Below, one piece after another: positions 17,858 through 26,035 of a stretch of DNA of 64,000 nt. The stretch covers positions 62,001 through 126,000 of the forward strand of contig JAAFIP010000008.1 of assembly GCA_013297865.1 (NCBI GenBank). Reading direction: 5' to 3'. The notes beneath the pieces are model-generated. The model saw nothing but the letters and a program-made list of their open reading frames with translations, was not told the origin of the DNA and did no database searches. Both the position numbers and the translations under genes were made by a program. Source of the stretch: Polaromonas sp. (GTDB taxonomy: Bacteria; Pseudomonadota; Gammaproteobacteria; Burkholderiales; Burkholderiaceae_C). Position 1 is the first letter of the stretch; each line of letters begins with the position of its first letter.

Positions 17858-18313
17858 ATGACGGATACTCCACGCGTCCATGTGCTGGACGCCGCACAGA
17901 TTGCCGCCTTGATCCCGCACCACGGCAGCATGTGCCTGCTGGAGGCGGTCATTGCCCACGATGCGCAGAGCATTCACTGCCGCGCAAGCTCGCACCGGCT
18001 GCTGACCAACCCTCTGCGCGAAAACGGCGTATTGCATGCAGTGTGTGGCGTGGAGTATGCCGCGCAGGCAATGGCCGTGCATGGTGCTTTGCTGTCAGGG
18101 CAGAGCAATGCCACGCCACGCGGTGGCCGCCTGGCCAGCGTGCGCCAGGTGGAGCTGTCAACAGATCGGCTCGACACCATAGTGCAGGCGCTGGATATCA
18201 AGGCCGTGTTGATCATGGGCGACCACCAAAGCATGGTCTACGAATTCACAGTATCAACACCAGACAGCCGCTTGCTTGCAGGCAAGGCCACTGTCATTTT
18301 GGTGTCCCCATAA
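17858..18313 (+). CDS. ApeP-like hotdog dehydratase
   Basis: A 151-residue hotdog-fold protein beginning MTDTPRVHVLDAAQIAALIP and carrying IPHHGSMCLLEAVIAHD, which is the ApeP-type variant of the dehydratase signature. It would dehydrate 3-hydroxyacyl-ACP during polyene assembly, probably with the ApeI-like subunit at 20614. The start ATG 17858 lies directly behind the chain-length-factor stop; an earlier in-frame ATG at 17819 lies inside that gene and is rejected. Confidence 0.8.
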   Translation: MTDTPRVHVLDAAQIAALIPHHGSMCLLEAVIAHDAQSIHCRASSHRLLTNPLRENGVLHAVCGVEYAAQAMAVHGALLSGQSNATPRGGRLASVRQVELSTDRLDTIVQALDIKAVLIMGDHQSMVYEFTVSTPDSRLLAGKATVILVSP

Positions 18314-18325
18314 AAAGGATGGATC

Positions 18326-19051
18326 ATGGATAAAAAAAGAGCTTTGGTCACAGGCGGTAGTGGAGCGCTGGGATCGGCCATCTGCGAGCGTTTGGCAGCA
18401 GATGGCTTTGAGGTGTTTGTACATGCCAACAGCACCTTGGCCAATGCGCAGGCGCTGGTGGAAAAAATCCTCGCTGCAGGCGGGAGCGCCCAGGCCTTGT
18501 GTTTCGATGTGACCGATGCGCGGGCAGTCCACGCGGTGGTAGAACCTCTGGCCGAAGAGCGGGCATTCCAGGTCATTGTCAACTGCGCAGGCATCCATGA
18601 TGATGCCGTGTTTGCAGGCATGAGCGCGCAGCAGTGGAGTCGGGTGATCGATGTCTCGCTGAACGGGTTTTTCCATGTCACCCAGCCACTCATGCTGCCC
18701 ATGCTGCGCACGCGCTGGGGTAGGGTGATCAATATTTCGTCCGTTGCCGCGATTGCAGGCAACCGCGGCCAGGTCAATTACGCTGCGGCCAAGGCGGCCC
18801 TGCACGGCGCGACCAAGGCGCTGGCCCAGGAAGTGGCCAGCCGGGGTGTCACCGTCAACGTGGTGGCGCCAGGCATCATTGAGTCGCCCATGGTGCAAGG
18901 ATCATTTGACGCCGATATGGTGTCAAAAATTGTGCCCATGAAACGCATGGGCACGGCGCAGGAAGTGGCTGCGCTGGTGGCCTTTTTGGCCAGCAAGGAT
19001 GCGGGCTACATCACTGGCCAGATCATCTCCATCAATGGCGGTATGGTCTAG
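18326..19051 (+). CDS. FabG-type 3-oxoacyl-ACP reductase
   Basis: SDR of 241 residues with the NADPH loop TGGSGALGSAICERL, the NCAGIHDD motif, catalytic Ser in INISSVAAIAGN and the YAAAK Tyr/Lys pair. The C-terminus ITGQIISINGGM is the classic FabG ending. It reduces 3-oxoacyl-ACP in the polyene cycle. It is the last gene of the rightward block and converges on the LolA-like gene 27 bp away with no clear terminator between them. Confidence 0.87.
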   Translation: MDKKRALVTGGSGALGSAICERLAADGFEVFVHANSTLANAQALVEKILAAGGSAQALCFDVTDARAVHAVVEPLAEERAFQVIVNCAGIHDDAVFAGMSAQQWSRVIDVSLNGFFHVTQPLMLPMLRTRWGRVINISSVAAIAGNRGQVNYAAAKAALHGATKALAQEVASRGVTVNVVAPGIIESPMVQGSFDADMVSKIVPMKRMGTAQEVAALVAFLASKDAGYITGQIISINGGMV

Positions 19052-19078
19052 ACCGACATCGTTCTGTCGTGCAGATTC

Positions 19079-19663
19079 CTAGGGTGTGGAAAGTTTCACG
19101 GGCCTGCCCAGCGTCATCAAGGAGCGGTCACCATCCGTCAGCGTGGTCTCCACCGTGTGGATATAACTGTTTTCACCAGCCAGCTCGATTTCCCTGAGTG
19201 TGACAAACATCTTGCTGCTTTTCGGGCTGAGCACCAAGCGCCATTTTTTGGCCGAGCCTGTCAGGCGCCAGGTGAAGTACTGCTCAATGCCGGCCTGGTC
19301 GCCGCGGAAGGTGGCTGTGAGGCTTTGCACCAGCGAGGCAATGTCTGCAAAATCGTCCAGTGACATCGTGCGCTTGAATGAGCCACGGTCAATGGAGACC
19401 TTGTTGCCCTCAATCAGCATGGTCTCGGGGCGTGGCAGCTTGGTGCGCTTTTCCAGCCGTGCCGGGGCCTGGAAGAGCAGCTCACCGCTGGACTCCACAG
19501 GGGTGTCCAATATGCGCAGGAATTTGCGCTCGACAAACTCAGCTTTCATGTTCTTGCTGCTTGCAAACATCTGCATCAGGCTGGGCATGTCGATATCGGC
19601 AGCATGGACCTGCCCGCCCAGTGCCAGCACCATCATCGCAAAACAGCGCAGGAGTGTGTTCAT
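19079..19663 (-). CDS. LolA-like periplasmic lipid carrier
   Basis: A 194-residue exported protein with a signal peptide (MVLALGGQVHAADI) and LolA-type beta-rich sequence, for example MKAEFVERKFLRILDTPVES and GELLFQAPARLEKRT. LolA proteins shuttle lipidated cargo across the periplasm. In aryl polyene clusters such a carrier accompanies the MMPL exporter, and the same partnership is expected here. Its ATG overlaps the TGA of the upstream acyltransferase, so translation is coupled. Confidence 0.8.
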   Translation of the reverse strand: MNTLLRCFAMMVLALGGQVHAADIDMPSLMQMFASSKNMKAEFVERKFLRILDTPVESSGELLFQAPARLEKRTKLPRPETMLIEGNKVSIDRGSFKRTMSLDDFADIASLVQSLTATFRGDQAGIEQYFTWRLTGSAKKWRLVLSPKSSKMFVTLREIELAGENSYIHTVETTLTDGDRSLMTLGRPVKLSTP

Positions 19664-20592
19664 GTATCGTGCCTTGAGGTCTGCCAGAAATCGAAAAAAT
19701 TAAACCAATTGTAGGGCGCGGCCTTGCAGTGTGCCTCGATCAGCTGCACATAGCGCTGCAGGGCCTGCACTGGGGCCTGTGCCCGGTCCAGCGTGGGATC
19801 ACTGAAGTCCATTACAAGTTCAATATGGGTGCAGTAGCGGTTGCCACCCAGGTAGATTCCCGCCATGAAATACACCGGCTTGCGCAGCATGGCCGCCATG
19901 CGAAACGGCCCCAGGGGGAACGAAGCCGTTGAGCCCAAAAAGTCCACCGCGACATGGCCGCTATCGTCCAGAGAGCGGTCGCCCAGGATGCCGATCAGGG
20001 CGCCTTCACCCAAGCGCTCCTTCACCATCAGCATGGAGCCTGGCTGGCCCAGCGAAATGATGTCCTGCTGCGCCTGTGGGTTGATGGCCTGCAGCATCTG
20101 CTTGATGTTGCGCGAATTCTCTTCGTACATCAGCAGCACCATCTGGATGGGGTGGTCGCGCGCGATGCTGCGCACACACTCAAAACTGCCCATGTGCGCA
20201 CCCATCAGCAAAAATCCTGATCCGCTGACTGCCACTGCGACAGCGTTGTTGACGTCCTGGATGCGGATGTCAAATAAATCCATGCGCCCGTTGAGCAGAA
20301 ACAGCCTGTCCAGCGTCACGGCAGCGAAGGCATGCAGATGCTTGAACACCGCCAGCGCACCACTGGACTGGCCAGGAATGCGCGCCAAATACTGGCGGGA
20401 TGCCGCACGCGCACTCGGAGAAAAAGCATAAAAATACGCCACGATGGGCAGCAGCACCAGGCGCGAAATACGCCGGCCCAAATGCAGTGCAATCCAGGTC
20501 ATCAGCCTGAGCGCCGCCATATTGCCGCGCTCTTTGCGCTGCGCCCACTCAGCGCTGCCTTTGGTTTTTTCCAACGGGGGGGTGTCAGCCAT
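19660..20592 (-). CDS. LpxL-like lysophospholipid/lipid A acyltransferase
   Basis: About 310 residues with the LpxL family HxxxxE motif in LLMGAHMGSFECVRS, the GxxGDRS region in LIGILGDRSLDDSG, and a FPLGPFRMA loop. In aryl polyene clusters this type of enzyme is thought to attach the aryl polyene to a second acyl or lipid component. The ATG at 20590-20592 is preferred; an in-frame TTG at 20608-20610 would add six residues. It lies between the ApeI-like dehydratase and the LolA-like carrier. Confidence 0.8.
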   Translation of the reverse strand: MADTPPLEKTKGSAEWAQRKERGNMAALRLMTWIALHLGRRISRLVLLPIVAYFYAFSPSARAASRQYLARIPGQSSGALAVFKHLHAFAAVTLDRLFLLNGRMDLFDIRIQDVNNAVAVAVSGSGFLLMGAHMGSFECVRSIARDHPIQMVLLMYEENSRNIKQMLQAINPQAQQDIISLGQPGSMLMVKERLGEGALIGILGDRSLDDSGHVAVDFLGSTASFPLGPFRMAAMLRKPVYFMAGIYLGGNRYCTHIELVMDFSDPTLDRAQAPVQALQRYVQLIEAHCKAAPYNWFNFFDFWQTSRHDT

Positions 20593-20613
20593 CAGTGGAC
20601 CATCAGTCAATCA

Positions 20614-20931
20614 TCACGCAGCCGCGCTGCTGTCATGCAGACGCAGCTGCCCGCTGCAGGCCAGGATGGGCTCTGCGCTGTCGGACTGCAGATGCACGGT
20701 GAACTTATGCTCCTGCGCCCGCGCGGGCACCACAGCAATGTCCAACTCAGCACCAGGCCCTATCTCAGCCAGAAACTTGACGTTGTACACCGTGCATTGC
20801 GCTAGTTGGTCATTTAGCTCGGCCCTGGCGACTGCCAGGACACGATCGAGCAGCAGCACGCCGGGCAAGACAGGATGGCCCGGGAAATGGCCTGCGAAGC
20901 AGGGGTGGTCGGGCGCGATGGTGCAATGCAT
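20614..20931 (-). CDS. ApeI-like hotdog dehydratase, small
   Basis: A 105-residue single hotdog domain containing CFAGHFPGHPVLPGVLLLDR, the FabA/FabZ-type catalytic-helix motif with its His. It lacks the longer N-terminal part of FabZ. In aryl polyene systems the small ApeI-type and ApeP-type proteins form a dehydratase pair; the partner here would be 17858-18313. It sits 12 bp after the ligase stop in the same transcript. Confidence 0.8.
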   Translation of the reverse strand: MHCTIAPDHPCFAGHFPGHPVLPGVLLLDRVLAVARAELNDQLAQCTVYNVKFLAEIGPGAELDIAVVPARAQEHKFTVHLQSDSAEPILACSGQLRLHDSSAAA

Positions 20932-20943
20932 GCGGGGATGCTC

Positions 20944-22305
20944 TTAAGCGCTGGACGGCACGTTGCTGGGCGCATCCAGCAGGGCCAGCAGGGCCAGCAG
21001 GGCCTCGCGCGGCAGTTTGCCGGTGCTGTTGCGCGGCAGGGCACTGGCGAACTTCAGCGGCCTGGGCATGAAGGCTGGTGCAATCCGTTTGCGCAGCTCG
21101 GCTTGGAGCTGGTCTGCGCTCAAGTCAGGCGCCACCACGACGGCAGCTAGACGGGTGGTGTTGCCAATGCCTTCGGTGGCATCCGCAGGAATCACAAATG
21201 CGCCATCCCGAACACCGGGGATCGACAGCAGGTGGTGGTTCAAATACGCCAGGGTGGTGCTTTTGCCAGCCACGTTGACCATATCCACAGTGCGGCCGTG
21301 CAGGATGAACTGCTGTGCAGTTTTGAGCTCCAGCAAGTCATTGATCGCCACGCTGCCTTCGATTTGTGCGCCGCTGGCGTAGTGAATGCTGTCGCGCAAC
21401 TCGAGTGCAATGCCATCAAACACCTGCCAGTCGGTGGTCTGGCTGGTGCGCCGTGTGGCCAGCTGGCTCGTCTCGGTGCTGCCGTAAATCTCCAGCAGCG
21501 GACCCTGCATTTTCTGCTCGGCTTCAATCGCCAGGGCGGTGCCCAGCGGCGCGGTGGCGCAGACCAGCAGGTCAACGGGGGGCGGCACTGCGATGGCGCT
21601 GAGGTAGGCGCGCAGATGAAAGGGCGTGGTGACCAGCGCACGCGGCTGGGGGGCGTGGGAGACAGCCTTTTCAATATCCGCCGGATAAAACGGTTTGCTG
21701 GCGTCAAAAGCGGAGGCGTTTTGCAGCGCGATCAGCACGGTCGATTCAAAACCATACATATGCTGCGGCGGCACGGTGCCCACAATGGTGTAGCCGCTGC
21801 CGGGCACGATGCCCAGGCGCTTGCCTTCGCTTTGCACATTCACCACCAGCTTGCCCCAGGTCTTGCGGTGGGGCACGGGCAGGCCTGTGCTGCCCGAGGT
21901 GAACACATAGGCGGCCACATGATCGGCTGGAATGACGGGAACGGCCATCTGCGCGGGCAGCGCCGCTTGCAGCAGCCAGTCGTTCATATAGGTCTGTGGC
22001 AGCTGGATGCTGCAGACACGCTCATCGGTCAGGCAGTACAGGCTGGGATGGGTGCTGGCCAGGTGTGCGATCAGCTCGTCGGTATGGGTGGAGGGCAGCA
22101 GACAGCTTTGCCTGCGCAGCATGGCCGCGCCTAGCGACACGGCAAATGCATAGCGGTCCTGGCAGGCTACCAGCACGTACTGCGCCTGGGGCAGGTGCTG
22201 CGCGCAATGCGCCACATCAGCAAGGTACTGCGCCACCGAAATGGCCTGGCCGCCGCGGTATGCCAGTGTGGCTTGGGGATCGGTGTGGACCAGCAGGGGC
22301 AGCAT
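20944..22305 (-). CDS. AMP-dependent aryl/acyl-ACP ligase
   Basis: An adenylate-forming enzyme of 453 residues. It has the P-loop YVFTSGSTGLPVPHRKTWG, the YGSTETSQLATR motif, and the C-terminal lysine loop NSTGKLPREALL. It is shorter than acetyl-CoA synthetases, like XanA2/ApeH-type loading ligases. It would activate the hydroxybenzoate from the chorismatase and load it on an ACP. A run of CTGGCC/GGCCAGCAGG triplets near the C-terminus makes a LLALLALL stretch. Confidence 0.82.
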   Translation of the reverse strand: MLPLLVHTDPQATLAYRGGQAISVAQYLADVAHCAQHLPQAQYVLVACQDRYAFAVSLGAAMLRRQSCLLPSTHTDELIAHLASTHPSLYCLTDERVCSIQLPQTYMNDWLLQAALPAQMAVPVIPADHVAAYVFTSGSTGLPVPHRKTWGKLVVNVQSEGKRLGIVPGSGYTIVGTVPPQHMYGFESTVLIALQNASAFDASKPFYPADIEKAVSHAPQPRALVTTPFHLRAYLSAIAVPPPVDLLVCATAPLGTALAIEAEQKMQGPLLEIYGSTETSQLATRRTSQTTDWQVFDGIALELRDSIHYASGAQIEGSVAINDLLELKTAQQFILHGRTVDMVNVAGKSTTLAYLNHHLLSIPGVRDGAFVIPADATEGIGNTTRLAAVVVAPDLSADQLQAELRKRIAPAFMPRPLKFASALPRNSTGKLPREALLALLALLDAPSNVPSSA

Positions 22306-22320
22306 GGCAGTGCGATGAAG

Positions 22321-23016
22321 TCAGGAGGAGGTAGGGGCAGACGAGGCTTTGGCAGACTGGTTTTGATAGGCGCGGTACGCCTCAAAGCCTGCTTTGAGCG
22401 ATGCATGTTCAAACTGCTTGAAGCGTATTTTACGCAAAGCATATTCGCCGACAAAAAACACCGCGACCGAGGGCCACTGCAAAAGAATGGCAAAAGTAGA
22501 CCATGCCGCCAGGGGCGCGGCGACAAATAGCAGCACTGAGATGACACATGTCAGCACGAAAAACAGGGTCCAGGCCACGGTCACCTGCCGGGCATAGGCC
22601 TCGAGCTCAGGGGGCAGGTTGGGTTGGGTCATGCGCGCAAAGGTCACTACCAACGGGGTAGTGCCCGCAGCCAGCGTGTGGCCAAATACCCAGGCCAGCA
22701 GCGCGTTGGTGCCCACATGCTGGACAAAATACAAGGTGTCTGCATTGGCCAATACCAGCGGCCACAGCCACCACAAAGGCATCAGTATGACGGCGCAGGC
22801 CAAACCTGTCGATGCACCCCACCCCAGCGCAGCGGGCCATGCCGCAAGCCAGCGCCGTTTGCGCAGCCACTGCGTCAGCACCGCCAACAGCATGGCGGCA
22901 GGCACCCCCACCGCCAGCGCTGCGGCAATGGTTTTGCCCTGTGGCAGGATCAAGGCGAAGTGACTGGCCAAGGCGTAAGCCGCGACCAGGGCAACGATCA
23001 GTAGGGTTTTCAGCAC
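22321..23016 (-). CDS. COG4648-like membrane protein of aryl polyene clusters
   Basis: A 231-residue membrane protein with about six hydrophobic helices and a charged C-terminal tail (ALRKIRFKQFEHASLKAGFE). Proteins of this kind accompany the ligase and ACP genes in aryl polyene clusters; their function is not settled. The start is GTG 23014-23016. It lies between the ACP and ligase genes in the same direction. Confidence 0.75.
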   Translation of the reverse strand: MLKTLLIVALVAAYALASHFALILPQGKTIAAALAVGVPAAMLLAVLTQWLRKRRWLAAWPAALGWGASTGLACAVILMPLWWLWPLVLANADTLYFVQHVGTNALLAWVFGHTLAAGTTPLVVTFARMTQPNLPPELEAYARQVTVAWTLFFVLTCVISVLLFVAAPLAAWSTFAILLQWPSVAVFFVGEYALRKIRFKQFEHASLKAGFEAYRAYQNQSAKASSAPTSS

Positions 23017-23060
23017 GGCGTGACGGCTTGGCTGCGCACTGGCGTGGCAGCAGCGCGGCC

Positions 23061-23357
23061 TTATTTGGTGCGCTCTTGCGCGATGTACTTGGCCAGAGCG
23101 CGAATAGAGGCAAAGCTCTCGACGTTGCGCGGATCGTCCGAACGCATCTGAAAGCCGTAGCGTTTGGATACCGCCAGTGCGATTTCCAGAATGTCGATCG
23201 AGTCCAAGCCCAGGCCATCGCCGTACAGCGGCGTGTCGGGCGTGACTTCGTTGGGCGCAACTTCCAGATTCAGGGCGCTGATCAAGAGCGCAATAACTTC
23301 TGCTTCCAGCTCGGGCTGGGGGACTGCGATGGCGGGGGTAACTGCCGTGGTTTCCAT
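23061..23357 (-). CDS. Acyl carrier protein (pigment cluster, second copy)
   Basis: A 98-residue ACP with the attachment site YGDGLGLDSIDILEIA (Ser53). Variation from the first ACP (DGLGLDS versus DLGLDS) suggests a different partner set: this one is next to the ligase and may take the starter unit. ATG 23355-23357 gives a normal length; the open frame continues upstream to 23639 without a plausible start. It is the first gene of the third block. Confidence 0.85.
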   Translation of the reverse strand: METTAVTPAIAVPQPELEAEVIALLISALNLEVAPNEVTPDTPLYGDGLGLDSIDILEIALAVSKRYGFQMRSDDPRNVESFASIRALAKYIAQERTK

Positions 23358-23385
23358 TAAACTCAACCTATTGATGGGTGTCGAT

Positions 23386-23400
23386 CTCAAGCTGCTTGAG
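23386..23400. promoter_or_regulatory. Dyad in the ACP/GT divergent intergenic region
   Basis: CTCAAGCTGCTTGAG is a perfect 7-bp inverted repeat with a one-base centre. It lies 29 bp upstream of the ACP start within the 182-bp divergent region 23358-23539, which also holds an AT-rich stretch (about 23437-23480) likely to contain promoters. No regulator gene is in the cluster. A role as operator is inference. Confidence 0.3.
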
Positions 23401-23539
23401 GGGCTCTGCATGCGAGCACTCTGTGGATCGACCAACCGAAAATATCTTACAAATTCTCCAATATGGCATCTTATCATCCAGCACGCCCATTCGGCCCAGA
23501 TTTGGCGCTGCGGTTTACCTTGTGGGGGCGGGCCAGGTG

Positions 23540-24298
23540 ATGCCGCCGCCCTCCCTGACCCATCTGGTGCTGATCCCTTGTTACAACCCAGGCGCCAAGA
23601 TCGTGCAAACCGTGCGCGCAGCCCGTGCGCAGTGGACACCCGTGTGGGTGGTGGTGGACGGCAGCACCGACGAGAGCACGGCGCTGCTGCAAGCCGAGGC
23701 CGCGCAGGACGCAGGCCTGAAAATCATTGTCCAAAGCCCCAACGGCGGCAAAGGCAGCGCTGTGCTGCACGGTGTCACCCAGGCGCTGGCGCAAGGCTAT
23801 ACCCACGCCCTGACCATGGACGCCGACGGCCAGCACCCCGCCGAGCTGATCCCCACCTTCATGGCCCGCTCCATCGCCGAGCCGGGCGCCCTGGTGCTGG
23901 GCAAACCAGTGTTTGACGCCAGCGCGCCGGCCCTGCGGGTCAATGGCCGCAAGGTCTCTAATAGCTGGGCCAACCTGGAAACCCTGGGCGCGGGCATTGG
24001 TGACTCGCTGTACGGCTTTCGCGTCTACCCCATGCGCGAGCTGCAGGCGGTGATGCAGCGCAGCCGCTGGATGCGCCGCTTCGACTTCGACCCCGAAGTG
24101 GCCGTGCGCCTGTGCTGGGAAGGCCTCAAGCCCGTCAATATCGACGCACCCGTCAAATACTTCAGCCCCGAGGAGGGCGGTGTGTCGCATTTCAAATACC
24201 TGCGCGACAATGTGCTGCTCACGTGGATGCACACCCGTCTGTTTATCGGCTTTGTGCTGCGGCTGCCCTGGTTGCTGGCGCGGCGCAGGGCACGCTAG
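23540..24298 (+). CDS. Family 2 glycosyltransferase
   Basis: A 252-residue GT-A enzyme: [20 protein letters not shown] at the N-terminus, [10 protein letters not shown], then TMDADGQHP with the metal-binding DxD-like DAD. A late [17 protein letters not shown] and a C-terminal basic/hydrophobic segment suggest membrane contact. It would transfer a sugar to a lipid acceptor, plausibly the head group of the pigment lipid. ATG 23540 is chosen because upstream codons lie in the intergenic region. It is divergent from the ACP block and 26 bp ahead of trpC. Confidence 0.8.
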   Translation: MPPPSLTHLVLIPCYNPGAKIVQTVRAARAQWTPVWVVVDGSTDESTALLQAEAAQDAGLKIIVQSPNGGKGSAVLHGVTQALAQGYTHALTMDADGQHPAELIPTFMARSIAEPGALVLGKPVFDASAPALRVNGRKVSNSWANLETLGAGIGDSLYGFRVYPMRELQAVMQRSRWMRRFDFDPEVAVRLCWEGLKPVNIDAPVKYFSPEEGGVSHFKYLRDNVLLTWMHTRLFIGFVLRLPWLLARRRAR

Positions 24299-24324
24299 TC
24301 TTGCTTTCAAAAATGGCCCCCGTT

Positions 24325-25161
24325 ATGTCCGACATCCTCCAGAAAATCGTAGAAGTTAAACGCCAGGAAATTGCCGCGGCGGTCAAGAAAATGCCGTTGG
24401 CGGCCATGCGCGCCGATGCCGAGAGCCGGGTGCTGGTGCGCGACTATGTGGGGGCGATGCGCGCCAAAATCGCTGCAGGCCAGGCAGCGGTGATTGCCGA
24501 GGTCAAGAAGGCCAGCCCGTCCAAGGGGGTGTTGCGCGCTGACTTCATTGCAGCCGATATTGCCCAAAGCTATGCCGAAGGTGACGCCGCACTCAAGAAC
24601 AAAGGCGAGGCTGTGACTAGCGCAGCCTGTTTGTCAGTGCTGACTGACAAACAGTTTTTCCAGGGCGCGACCGACTATCTCAAGCAGGCCCGCGCCAGCT
24701 GTGACCTGCCCGTGCTGCGCAAGGATTTCATGGTCGATCCTTACCAAATCTACGAGTCGCGCGCGATGGGCGCAGACTGCATTTTGCTGATTGCCGCCTG
24801 CCTAGATGACGCGCAGATGGCCGATTTGCAGGCTGTGGCCCTGTCGCTGGACATGGCGGTGCTGGTGGAGGTGCATGATCGCTCAGAGCTGGAGCGCGCC
24901 TTGAAGCTGAACAATGTGCCGCACAAAACCATGCTGGGCATCAACAACCGCAACCTCAAAACCTTCGAAGTCAGCCTGCAAACCACCCTGGGCATGCTGG
25001 CCGACGTGCCCCAGGACAAGCTGCTGGTGACCGAAAGCGGCATTGCCAGCCGCGACGATGTGCAGACCCTGCGCAACGCCGGGGTGCATGCTTTTCTGGT
25101 GGGCGAAGCCTTCATGCGCGCAGACGAGCCGGGGCTGGCGCTGGCGCAGCTGTTTGCTTAA
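24325..25161 (+). CDS. trpC: Indole-3-glycerol phosphate synthase
   Basis: Converts carboxyphenylamino-deoxyribulose phosphate to indole-3-glycerol phosphate. Motifs: [20 protein letters not shown] (catalytic Lys), [41 protein letters not shown] and [15 protein letters not shown] 24325 gives 278 residues. Residues about 87-99 ([13 protein letters not shown]) form an insertion before ACLSVLTD that is longer than I recall from relatives. In the family this gene normally follows trpD; here they are 20.5 kb apart. Confidence 0.93.
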   Translation: MSDILQKIVEVKRQEIAAAVKKMPLAAMRADAESRVLVRDYVGAMRAKIAAGQAAVIAEVKKASPSKGVLRADFIAADIAQSYAEGDAALKNKGEAVTSAACLSVLTDKQFFQGATDYLKQARASCDLPVLRKDFMVDPYQIYESRAMGADCILLIAACLDDAQMADLQAVALSLDMAVLVEVHDRSELERALKLNNVPHKTMLGINNRNLKTFEVSLQTTLGMLADVPQDKLLVTESGIASRDDVQTLRNAGVHAFLVGEAFMRADEPGLALAQLFA

Positions 25162-25171
25162 ACCCTTCAGA

Positions 25172-25215
25172 TCACTATTATTTTGATAGCTGCTCCCGCG
25201 ATATTCTATTGGGCT
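25172..25215 (-). repeat. Dispersed ~50-bp repeat, copy 2
   Basis: Reverse-orientation copy between trpC and ung: ACTATTATTTTGATAGCTGC followed by TCCCGCGATATTCTATTGGG. It ends two bases before the ung ATG. Confidence 0.85.
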
Positions 25216-25216
25216 C

Positions 25217-25969
25217 ATGGCTGATTTGTTTACTAATCTGGTGCCAGAAAGTGCTGCCGCTGCGCTCACGCTGCAGCCCGCGCCATGGCCGGTGGCCAGC
25301 GACTGGCAGGCGCTGGTCAGCCGCTTCTGGCAGAGCACGGCAGGCGCGCAACTGCAGGGTTTTCTGCAGCGCCGCCAAAGTGCTGGCGCGGTCATCTACC
25401 CGCCCCAGCCGCTGCGCGCCCTGCAGCTCACGCCGCTGGCGCAGGTAAGGGTTGTGATCCTCGGGCAAGACCCCTACCACGGCCCCGGCCAAGGCGAGGG
25501 GCTGGCGTTTTCGGTGGCGCGCGGCATCAAAATCCCGCCCAGTCTGCGCAATATCTTCAAGGAACTGCAGCGCGACCTGCAGCTGCCCATCCCCCTGCAC
25601 GGAAGCCTGCAGCACTGGGCCGGGCAGGGCGTGCTGCTGCTGAACACTACGCTTACCGTAGAAGACGGCCAGCCCGCCAGCCACGCCAAGCAAGGCTGGG
25701 AGCTATTGAGCGACCAATTGGTTGCGGCTTGCGCCCAAAAGCCCAGCCCGGTGGTGTTCATGCTCTGGGGCGCGCATGCCCAGGCCAAGCAGGGCCTGAT
25801 CGCAGCGCACAATGCCGACCAGCGCCATCTGGTGCTCTGCGCCAACCATCCCTCCCCGCTGTCTGCCCTGCGCCCACCGCTGCCCTTTCTGGGCTGCGGT
25901 CATTTCAGCGCAGCGCGCCAGTGGCTGGCCCCTCACGACCCGTTAACAGCAGCACATTTATTCAGTTAA
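25217..25969 (+). CDS. ung: Uracil-DNA glycosylase (family 1)
   Basis: Removes uracil from DNA in base-excision repair. The catalytic water-activating loop VILGQDPYHGPGQGEG, the LLLNTTLTVE segment and the Leu-intercalation loop NHPSPLSA with the catalytic His are all present. It has 250 residues. The upstream 45 bp are a dispersed repeat copy, so the ribosome-binding site is derived from repeat sequence. Confidence 0.95.
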   Translation: MADLFTNLVPESAAAALTLQPAPWPVASDWQALVSRFWQSTAGAQLQGFLQRRQSAGAVIYPPQPLRALQLTPLAQVRVVILGQDPYHGPGQGEGLAFSVARGIKIPPSLRNIFKELQRDLQLPIPLHGSLQHWAGQGVLLLNTTLTVEDGQPASHAKQGWELLSDQLVAACAQKPSPVVFMLWGAHAQAKQGLIAAHNADQRHLVLCANHPSPLSALRPPLPFLGCGHFSAARQWLAPHDPLTAAHLFS

Positions 25970-25970
25970 T

Positions 25971-26027
25971 ACTATTATTTTAATAGCTGCTCCCGCGATA
26001 TTATATTGGGCTGCAGCCCTAAAACCT
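25971..26027 (-). repeat. Dispersed ~50-bp repeat, copy 3
   Basis: Fills the gap between the convergent ung and patatin genes: ACTATTATTTTAATAGCTGC, then TCCCGCGATATTATATTGGG and CTGCAGCCCTAAAACCT. Confidence 0.85.
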
Positions 26028-26035
26028 CTAAAAAA

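Noticed and set aside
20944-21010. Tandem CAGGGCCAG repeat as a frameshift or slippage site
   Set aside because: The short tandem run lies in the C-terminal tail of the ligase and stays in frame. There is no sign of gene damage.
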